Part shown: in pieces, positions 1-5,670 of the stretch
How positions within the stretch are numbered: position 1 is the stretch's first letter
Layout: every line of letters starts with the position of its first letter
Assembly: GCA_002702965.1 (NCBI GenBank)
Contig: PADE01000089.1
Location: 12,756-18,425, forward strand
Source: Planctomycetaceae bacterium
GTDB taxonomy: Bacteria > Planctomycetota > Planctomycetia > Pirellulales > Pirellulaceae
Length of the DNA stretch: 5,670 bases
Direction of reading: 5' to 3'
Position numbers and translations under genes: made by a program
The notes under the pieces: model-generated
Told to the model about the DNA's origin: nothing
Seen by the model: the letters and a program-made list of their open reading frames with translations, nothing else
Databases searched by the model: none

Positions 1-2651
1 GACTTTCGCTCATTCGCCGTGAGTGGACGCCGCCACGCGCGGTTCGCCAAATCGAGCACTGCCAGCCAGTGCCGCGGCTCGCTGTCGATCAGCTTTTTCT
101 CGAATGCTTCCGCCCGTTTCCGGATCGGTTCGCGAAATTGTTCGAATTGCGCGGTCTGCTCTTTGCTGACCTGCGTCGTAAAGCCAAGAAAGACGTCGAA
201 ACTGTGGTGCTCACGGCGGGCGTCTTTGCCAATGTAATGCAGCTCCTGCCACGCGCGATCCAGTTGAAGCCTCTGCTCGTCACTGAGCATCAAACGACAC
301 AACGGGTCGTCTTCGCGATAGTAGACCCGCAGCGTGATCTGTCCCGGATTCAAAGGGGTGATGGCGTTAAAGCACAATCCACGCGGGAACACGTCCCGAA
401 ATTCCCGCAGTTGACGCCCAAATTCCTGAAATCGCTGACTGGCGGGTGCCCCTAGCAGCGGCGGTCGGCTCACGGGGGACAACGAGGGCACATACCGTTC
501 GGCAGGCACGAACTGATCAGCGCGAAACCTAAGCGCTGGGTGGACTTGCTGATCGTTGACCCCAGGCTGACTCTTCTGACTCACTTCGGAAGTGACTGCG
601 ATATCGTATTTTCGGCCAAGCGCACCTTCGAATGCGATCCGATGCTGCGGCTGGACTCCGGCAAACACGGTGACCTCCGCAATCTCACCCTCGAAATCCT
701 GTCCAAATTCTCGCAGCGCCCCAATCGCGGCTTTGGTCCCGGTACCATAGTCCAGCCCTTTGCTCTTTCCTTCGCCGATCAACTTGCCATCCGCGTAAAT
801 TTTCTTGTGCTGCGGCGTGTAGGTCACGCTGATAATGTGAAATCCGGGCGTGAGTCGCTCCGACGAAAAAAGCTGGCCATACGTCTCGGCGGTCCCAGCC
901 GTGGTGAAAAAGTAGACGACCCCGCTGTCGGTCAGTTGCAGCGAAACGCCTTTACCCCAGTTGATCGGATTGTCGTAGTTGTTGTAGATCGATCGGAAAG
1001 GTCCGCCTCGGTCCTTGTCGTATTTCACGACCGCCGTGATCGTGAACGCCTCAAGTCGCAGTTGTGCGGAATCGCCCAGCATCATGTGTTCGTTCTTTTC
1101 GAACTGGATAGCCGGCCTGTCATGAACCGCATTGGTAATCACTCGCGGCACACCCTTGAACTTGACGGTGCGCGGGTAGGCATGGTCCTCCCAGTGCGCC
1201 ACGCGTTCTTCGATTCGAGCGTGCACCAGTGGGGATCCGGGGGCGTTCTCTGCCAGTGCCACGTCGACAACGAACTCGCGCCCGGAGACCTGCGCGACGG
1301 GAAACTTCAGTTCGATGCGAGACGGAACCGAAGTCACAAGATCCGTTTGATGCTCACCCGTGTAGTCGGGTCTAGGGAGTAGATCGCGGAGCAAGATCGG
1401 CGGCTTTCCGGCGACCTCGAATCGCGGATTCTGCCAACGGACCTGCGCAGTCGCCGCGCGGTGGGTGGGTACTGAGACCAGAAATATCGTTGACTGCCCC
1501 TTGCTCGGTTGGACTTTTAGCCGCAGCGTCCGGCGCGGCAAGAGCACCGGTCTGGCGGTTTGCCAGCGCCCGTACCAGCTAATAGTCAACGGATCGAGCG
1601 ACCACATCTGATCCCGCCATTGGTCGACCCAGCTGACGAGTGGGCGGTAATTCTTGGATGTCGCTCGTCGCCATTTTGCTCGCAACCTGTCCATCAAATA
1701 CCCTGGGCCGGCGCCGGCATCCAAGCCCGACTGTCGGCCCTCCACCGGCTGTTGGGATGACACGGGCGCAGGGGTTGACAGGGTCTCCCATATGCGACGC
1801 AAGTAGCGGGGATTCAAATTGGACCGCCGCGCGAACTGATCGATACTGACTTGTCGATCGCCGCCCTGCTCCCGCAATCGCAATGTGGCGACGAGGTACG
1901 GTTCCAGAGAGAGCAATCCAGCAGGATCCGCGTACATTCGGTAAATCCGCTGGATTTCGCGGAAACGGGCCTGCTCCCAATCGCGAACATAGGGCGAATG
2001 GGAAAAGCGAATGCCAGCGGGAAGTAAGACTGCGTGCGCGGCGATGTTCCGCGCCGCGGCGGTGTACTTTTCGAACAAGGAGGGCGACAGAACGAGTGCT
2101 TCACCGGTGTTCGTAAAGCCCTCTCCGGCGGCGCTATCCGCAGGAAATTGACGAGTCGGTCGCAGCTCAACACCCGTTAAATCGCGCACCGTGTTCTCGA
2201 ACTCCGCATGGCTCAAACGCCGCAACACGACGCGACCTGGATCACCCGCATTGGCATGTGCCTCGGCGTCGAGATATTGACGGATCCAGGACCGCAGCAA
2301 ACGGGATTCATGCGCCGAGAGCTGATCGCTTTTCCGCGGTGGCATCTGGCGGTTGTCAAGCATGAACAGCATGTCCTGCCAGACCTGAGGGTCACGGCGA
2401 ATATCGACGATCGACTTAACGCTCCCTAGATCGATGTCGCCCTTGGGCGATTTACCGCCGTGGCATGAAACGCAGTACCGCTGCAGCACGGGGCGGATCA
2501 AATTCCTATATTTCACCGAGAGTTCCCCAAACGGCAGCGGTTCGCTCGCGGGCCCGATGCGGGTGGCGAGTAAGACCGACAGGCCGATCCACGCGGAGAC
2601 ACACGCGCTGAACCAAGACCGACCCACGGCTGTCTCAGCACCACTCGACAT
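1..2651 (-). CDS. Large cytochrome c / DUF1587 / LamG-like / DUF1595 secreted protein, N-terminal part
   Basis: Partial gene: 883 codons without a stop from ATG 2651 to the left edge. Residues 11-36 contain a hydrophobic signal or anchor segment (WFSACVSAWIGLSVLLA). A single c-type heme site CVSCH lies at 60-64, with QMPP (M103) as the probable axial Met. DUF1587 (PSD3) spans about 143-205 (LRRLSHAEFENTVRDLTG, FPADSAAGEGF, LSPSLFEKY). Residues 224-291 carry the family segment DWEQARFREIQRIY...LEPYLVATL, and a Gly/Pro/Ser-rich linker lies at 292-318. A LamG-like beta sandwich lies at about 515-684, with FTITAVVKY, YNNYDNPINWGKG, HIISVTYTP, KKIYADGKLIGEG and EGEIAEVTVF. Family sequence resumes near 733, and the DUF1595 start ANRAWRRPLT is at 869-878. 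Relatives continue with DUF1592, DUF1588 and DUF1585, expected beyond the edge. An in-frame ATG at 2717 could add 22 residues (an in-frame TAG lies just upstream of it), but 2651 has the better ribosome site and signal peptide. Cellular role is unknown; probably periplasmic or surface-exposed. Confidence 0.93.
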   Translation of the reverse strand, partial: MSSGAETAVGRSWFSACVSAWIGLSVLLATRIGPASEPLPFGELSVKYRNLIRPVLQRYCVSCHGGKSPKGDIDLGSVKSIVDIRRDPQVWQDMLFMLDNRQMPPRKSDQLSAHESRLLRSWIRQYLDAEAHANAGDPGRVVLRRLSHAEFENTVRDLTGVELRPTRQFPADSAAGEGFTNTGEALVLSPSLFEKYTAAARNIAAHAVLLPAGIRFSHSPYVRDWEQARFREIQRIYRMYADPAGLLSLEPYLVATLRLREQGGDRQVSIDQFARRSNLNPRYLRRIWETLSTPAPVSSQQPVEGRQSGLDAGAGPGYLMDRLRAKWRRATSKNYRPLVSWVDQWRDQMWSLDPLTISWYGRWQTARPVLLPRRTLRLKVQPSKGQSTIFLVSVPTHRAATAQVRWQNPRFEVAGKPPILLRDLLPRPDYTGEHQTDLVTSVPSRIELKFPVAQVSGREFVVDVALAENAPGSPLVHARIEERVAHWEDHAYPRTVKFKGVPRVITNAVHDRPAIQFEKNEHMMLGDSAQLRLEAFTITAVVKYDKDRGGPFRSIYNNYDNPINWGKGVSLQLTDSGVVYFFTTAGTAETYGQLFSSERLTPGFHIISVTYTPQHKKIYADGKLIGEGKSKGLDYGTGTKAAIGALREFGQDFEGEIAEVTVFAGVQPQHRIAFEGALGRKYDIAVTSEVSQKSQPGVNDQQVHPALRFRADQFVPAERYVPSLSPVSRPPLLGAPASQRFQEFGRQLREFRDVFPRGLCFNAITPLNPGQITLRVYYREDDPLCRLMLSDEQRLQLDRAWQELHYIGKDARREHHSFDVFLGFTTQVSKEQTAQFEQFREPIRKRAEAFEKKLIDSEPRHWLAVLDLANRAWRRPLTANERK

Positions 2652-2841
2652 TCTGAATAACCTGCTCAAGAGGGGATACCATTCGCAGTGAAAGAACCGG
2701 GAACCGATAAGCCACATCGTACGGAAACGCCAAACAAACTACTCCTTCCAGAAATACTGCACCAGACGTGTCCCCCGGCAAGACACGAGCCGACGGTCAT
2801 CTGGAGGGGCTCCACGGAAGCCAGCGGCGGAACCCGACGAA
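2652..2841 (-). other. Intergenic gap between the DUF1501 gene and the DUF1587/LamG gene
   Basis: This 190-base stretch separates two genes of the same strand. It holds a six-base inverted repeat, CGTGTC at 2767-2772 and GACACG at 2782-2787 with a nine-base loop, but no T-run follows on the minus strand, so it is not a convincing intrinsic terminator. No clear -35/-10 pair was recognised. The gap is long enough for a separate promoter, so co-transcription of the third gene with the first two is likely but not shown. The 66 bases nearest the gene would be coding if the ATG at 2717 were used. Confidence 0.5.
2661..2667 (-). promoter_or_regulatory. Candidate weak ribosome binding site of the DUF1587/LamG gene
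   Basis: On the minus strand the purine-rich GAGCAGG sits nine bases before the ATG at 2651. It is an imperfect Shine-Dalgarno match. It favours 2651 over the in-frame ATG at 2717, which is preceded by GTTTCCGTACG with no purine block. Planctomycete genes often have weak sites, so this is supportive only. Confidence 0.3.
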
Positions 2842-4248
2842 CTAGGTCAATATCGAACGTACAACCTGCGCGTTGGTAACGGCGGAATCGGTGAGCGTCT
2901 CGTCGCGGCCGGCGTGGCGGTACGTGAGTTGATCGTGATCGATCCCCAGTTGATGCAAGACGGTCGCATGCAAATCAGGGACGCTGACCCGGTCTACCAC
3001 GGCCTTGTAACCCACCTCGTCGGTTGCACCGTGCACGTGGCCTGACTTGAATCCGCCACCGGCCAGCAACAACGAACAGGCGTGGCGGTTGTGGTCTCTG
3101 CCGCGGGAACTCTGTGAGATCGGCAGCCTACCAAACTCGCCAGACCAAAGAACCAGCGTGCTCTCCAACATTCCGCGCTGTTTCAAGTCGCGAATCAGAC
3201 CGGCCGCCGGTAAGTCGGTCGCAGCCGAGATCTTCTCCGCTCGATCAAAATTGGGATGCGTATCCCACGTCAATTCAGCGGGTGACATGACCTGTACAAA
3301 CCGTACGCCACGCTCGACCAGTTTGCGGGCCAGCAAACAACTTCGTCCATAGGACTGCGTGGTCGGATTGTCGAGACCGTAAAGCCGCTGAACGTGAGCG
3401 CTTTCCTCTTTCTGAACCGCAACCTCCAGCGCCTCCAACTGCATCCGCGCCGCCAATTCATAGTTCTGGATCCGTGACTCCAGCCGTTGGTCTTCGGGAT
3501 ACCGCCGTTGGTGCAGTCGGTTGAGCTTGGCGAGAAAATCAAGCTTGTTCGACTGCACGCCGTCCGGTTGGTCACGGGCTGCGCGGAGGTTCAGGATCGG
3601 CACGCCCTCGGAACTGAACTCGGTACCCCGATGCACGGCCGGCATCCAACCGGAGCTCCAAAGAGTTTTAGGGATTTCACCACCCGGTTCACGAAGGACC
3701 ACATAGGCGGGGAGATTCTGATTCGCGCGTCCCAGCCCATAACTGATCCACGACCCGATCGCAGGACGCCCTTCGAAGATCTTGCCGGTCATGAGCATGA
3801 CCTGGGCTTCGCTGTGATTGTTGTGCTCGGTAAACATCGACCGCACCAGGCACAGATCATCCGCGAGTGCCCCGAGGTTCGGCAATACGTCCGAGATCTC
3901 CATACCGCATTGACCACGCGGCTGAAACTTCTTGTGTGTGGCCAGCAGGGTGTTCGACTCGCTGCCCATCTGCTGGACCTCGAGCTTGAGCGAATACGTC
4001 TGCCCGTGACGGCGGGTCAATTCGGGTTTCGGGTCCAGCACATCCATTTGACTGACCCCGCCCGACTGAAGCAGCATGATCACCGACTTGGCACGCGGAG
4101 CAAAATGGTGAAGCTGTCGCCGTTTCTCCATCGGCAGCAGTTGAGCCGACAGGTCCTCTCCGCGCTGCAGCGCCGATAGCGCCAGGCTCCCGAATCCCAA
4201 AGCGGATCGTCTCAACATCGCGCGGCGCGTCAACATACTAATGGACAT
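2842..4248 (-). CDS. DUF1501 family protein with twin-arginine signal
   Basis: Complete gene of 468 residues, close to the usual DUF1501 length. The N-terminus MSISMLTRRAMLRRSALGFG, followed by a hydrophobic stretch to about residue 27, matches a Tat signal (R8-R9), so export in folded form to the periplasm is expected. Family motifs in order: QSGGVSQMDVLDPKPEL (61-77), EHNNHSEAQ (141-149), GSWISYGLG (165-173), QNLPAYVVL, WDTHPNF (D329, H331), WSGEFGR (368-374, E371), GRDHNRH (D385, H386, H389) and LLLAGGGFKSG. DUF1501 belongs to the alkaline phosphatase/sulfatase superfamily; these Asp/His/Glu positions are the likely metal-site residues, which is inference from the family. Substrate and activity are unknown. 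The first ATG (4248) overlaps the upstream gene by 11 bases. A second in-frame ATG (4236) would start one base after the upstream stop and would keep the whole Tat motif. Neither has a strong ribosome site; translational coupling to the PSD1 gene is likely. Confidence 0.95.
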   Translation of the reverse strand: MSISMLTRRAMLRRSALGFGSLALSALQRGEDLSAQLLPMEKRRQLHHFAPRAKSVIMLLQSGGVSQMDVLDPKPELTRRHGQTYSLKLEVQQMGSESNTLLATHKKFQPRGQCGMEISDVLPNLGALADDLCLVRSMFTEHNNHSEAQVMLMTGKIFEGRPAIGSWISYGLGRANQNLPAYVVLREPGGEIPKTLWSSGWMPAVHRGTEFSSEGVPILNLRAARDQPDGVQSNKLDFLAKLNRLHQRRYPEDQRLESRIQNYELAARMQLEALEVAVQKEESAHVQRLYGLDNPTTQSYGRSCLLARKLVERGVRFVQVMSPAELTWDTHPNFDRAEKISAATDLPAAGLIRDLKQRGMLESTLVLWSGEFGRLPISQSSRGRDHNRHACSLLLAGGGFKSGHVHGATDEVGYKAVVDRVSVPDLHATVLHQLGIDHDQLTYRHAGRDETLTDSAVTNAQVVRSILT

Positions 4249-5670
4249 AGAGAAACTCGCTGGTATTGAGCAACATCTGGCACAGATCGGTCAGCGACGA
4301 TTCGGCCGACTGCTGGGCGCTCGGCTGCGGATCAGCTGCCCGGTAGAACTCCGTCTGCTTCTTGAGAAACATCTCGGCAGCGATCCTCTCCTCTCCCATG
4401 GGTTGTCGACCCAGAGCAATGTAAAACGCCCTGTCGATAAGAGAACCTTGTACTGCGTCCGCCTCGCTTCTGACACGTGCGGCGAAATGCACTGCCAACG
4501 CGTGCACCGCCTTTCCGTTGAGCATCGTCAGCGCCTGCTGAACCACTTCCGACGGGCTGCGCTGAGTACAGTTGGTCTGTACGACGGGCTGGTCGAAGAC
4601 TGCCAATTCGGTGAGATGATAATTCCGGCGGGCAAATAGATAGACAGAGCGACGGTACCGACTCGACGGCGATGCCAGTTTCAGTGCATCGGCGAAGATA
4701 GACTCCTTTTCTCGCGACCACCGATAGACCTGCGCCTCTCCGATCTCGACCAAACCATCTCCGGTCACCACCACCGGCACTGACGGTCCTTGCATTGCCC
4801 GATCCAGCGTCCCACTGACGACCAGCATGGCGTCCCGCAACACCTCCGACTCCAATTGTCGCAAGGGCATCCGCCACAACAGTCGATTGTCCGGATCGAC
4901 CCGACGCGCGCGATCGGTACCCGTCGGTTTGGCCGAGGATTGACGGTAGGTGGTCGAGTGCAAGATCATGCGGTGCACACGTTTGACCTGCCAGCGCTGA
5001 TCGACGAACTCCCGGGCCAGCCAATCCAACAGATCGGGGTGTGTGGGCCGCTGGCCGGAGCGGCCGAAGTTGTTGGAGGTCGCGACAATGCCGCGTCCGA
5101 AATAATGCTGCCAAATCCGGTTGACAAAAACGCGTCCTGTCAGCGGGTGATCGGGGGCGGCCAGCCATCGCGCCAATGCGGTTCGGTAACCACTGCTCTT
5201 GCGGTCGGCTGTCGTACGGGGCACTTCGAAGGGCCGCTCGAGGTGGTCCAATACGGCGGGTACGCCTGGTGAAACCTCCGCTCCGGGATCGGTGAATTCG
5301 CCGCGACGTAGCAAGTACTGCGACGGGGGCGGGCCGACATCCCACACCGCCTCAATTTTTTCACCCGGCGACCCCTTGCCCGCCGCCAGCCGACCCGCGC
5401 GTGCCTTCAAGTCGGCGATCTGACGTTTCATTTCCTCGTTCAGCTCCTCGGGCTTGATGTCCTTACGAAGCTCGGCAATCTGTTTCTCAAGATCCACCAC
5501 CTGGGCGTCGATCGCAGCATTGGCCCGGCGCAGGATCACGAGTTCCTTTGCGGAGATCTCGTACTGGTAACGATGGACATAGTCGACCCAGTGCTGCGGG
5601 TCAAAAGCCGGGGTGAACAGCGCACGCAGTCGGTAATAGTCGACCTGTGAGATCGGCTCGAACTTGTGGG
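4238..5670 (-). CDS. PSD1 family protein (DUF1549 end plus DUF1553), C-terminal part
   Basis: Partial gene; the frame is open to the right edge, so the start and any N-terminal cytochrome domain lie outside. 476 residues are visible. Residues 1-25 begin HKFEPISQVDYYRLRALF, the typical end of DUF1549 (usually preceded by a CHD motif). Residues 42-94 are rich in Leu, Glu, Lys and Arg with heptad-like spacing, which suggests a coiled coil. Residues 108-140 hold the family linker (VWDVGPPPSQYLLRRGEF). DUF1553 fills about 161-475, with VNRIWQHYFGRG (182-193), NNFGRSGQRPTHPDLLDWLA, ILHSTTYRQSS, DPDNRLLWR and a C-terminal LLNTSEFLYVH. A GTG at 5539 is only an internal codon, because the conserved DUF1549 end lies upstream of it. 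Complete relatives carry a Sec signal and a PSCyt1 heme domain and are secreted planctomycete proteins of unknown biochemical role. The stop overlaps the start of the DUF1501 gene by 11 bases, the usual partner of this family. Family assignment is firm; function is unknown. Confidence 0.95.
   Translation of the reverse strand, partial: HKFEPISQVDYYRLRALFTPAFDPQHWVDYVHRYQYEISAKELVILRRANAAIDAQVVDLEKQIAELRKDIKPEELNEEMKRQIADLKARAGRLAAGKGSPGEKIEAVWDVGPPPSQYLLRRGEFTDPGAEVSPGVPAVLDHLERPFEVPRTTADRKSSGYRTALARWLAAPDHPLTGRVFVNRIWQHYFGRGIVATSNNFGRSGQRPTHPDLLDWLAREFVDQRWQVKRVHRMILHSTTYRQSSAKPTGTDRARRVDPDNRLLWRMPLRQLESEVLRDAMLVVSGTLDRAMQGPSVPVVVTGDGLVEIGEAQVYRWSREKESIFADALKLASPSSRYRRSVYLFARRNYHLTELAVFDQPVVQTNCTQRSPSEVVQQALTMLNGKAVHALAVHFAARVRSEADAVQGSLIDRAFYIALGRQPMGEERIAAEMFLKKQTEFYRAADPQPSAQQSAESSLTDLCQMLLNTSEFLYVH

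Noticed and set aside
50..80. Possible frameshift before the DUF1595 motif
   Set aside because: Careful re-reading shows EPRHWLAVLDLANRAWRRPLT in one continuous frame with the upstream sequence; there is no frameshift.
540..1382. Plus-strand open frame of 280 codons
   Set aside because: It is exactly antisense to the LamG region of the minus-strand gene, has no recognisable motif and is rich in Arg/Val as expected from a shadow of a GC-rich gene.
1707..1718. Perfect 12-base palindrome GCCGGCGCCGGC
   Set aside because: It lies inside the coding frame, in the Gly/Ala/Pro linker of the third gene, and such palindromes are expected by chance in GC-rich coding DNA.
2601..2603. Lipoprotein cysteine at C17 (FSAC) of the third gene
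   Set aside because: The Cys is at the start of the hydrophobic stretch rather than after it, and the -3 residue is Phe, so it is not a good lipobox.
2767..2787. Intrinsic terminator after the DUF1501 gene
   Set aside because: The stem is only six base pairs with a nine-base loop and is not followed by a T-run on the minus strand.
3487..4179. Plus-strand open frame of 230 codons
   Set aside because: It is antisense to the well-conserved DUF1501 gene, with no family motif of its own.
4790..5272. Plus-strand open frame of 160 codons
   Set aside because: It is antisense to the conserved core of DUF1553 and has no independent support.
4332..5345. Minus-strand open frame of 337 codons in another phase of the PSD1 gene
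   Set aside because: The overlapping frame carries all DUF1553 motifs; this one is Arg/Pro/Ser-rich with no motif and is a frame shadow.

Overview
The window looks like a chromosomal piece of a planctomycete (Pirellula/Rhodopirellula-like bacterium). DNA is moderately GC-rich (roughly 57%, by eye). All three genes belong to large secreted protein families that are strongly expanded in Planctomycetes (the PSCyt/PSD families, DUF1549-DUF1553, DUF1501, DUF1587-DUF1595). All three genes lie on the minus strand and read from right to left. No tRNA, rRNA, CRISPR array or mobile element was seen.

Layout in the direction of transcription: (1) 5670-4238 is the C-terminal 476 residues of a DUF1549/DUF1553 (PSD1) protein whose start lies beyond the right edge. 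(2) 4248-2842 is a complete 468-residue DUF1501 protein with a twin-arginine signal, overlapping gene 1 by 11 bases. (3) After a 190-base gap, 2651-1 holds the first 883 codons of a very large protein whose end lies beyond the left edge. It has a signal/anchor segment, one c-type heme site (CVSCH), a DUF1587 domain, a long middle region with an inserted LamG-like (concanavalin A-like) sandwich, and the beginning of a DUF1595 domain. This third frame is open for its whole length and is easy to miss, because neither a stop codon nor the gene end lies inside the window.

The genes are probably co-transcribed, or at least form one functional cluster acting outside the cytoplasmic membrane. Genes 1 and 2 are the classic planctomycete pair: a PSCyt1-PSD1 protein with a DUF1501 protein, the latter related to the alkaline phosphatase/sulfatase superfamily. 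Gene 3 belongs to the other large planctomycete cytochrome family (DUF1587/1592/1588/1585), which is more usually paired with DUF1552. No biochemical function is firmly established for these families. A role in handling extracellular polymers, with heme domains carrying electrons or sensing, is a hypothesis only. The most noteworthy points are the LamG insertion in gene 3 and the joining of the two family types in one cluster.
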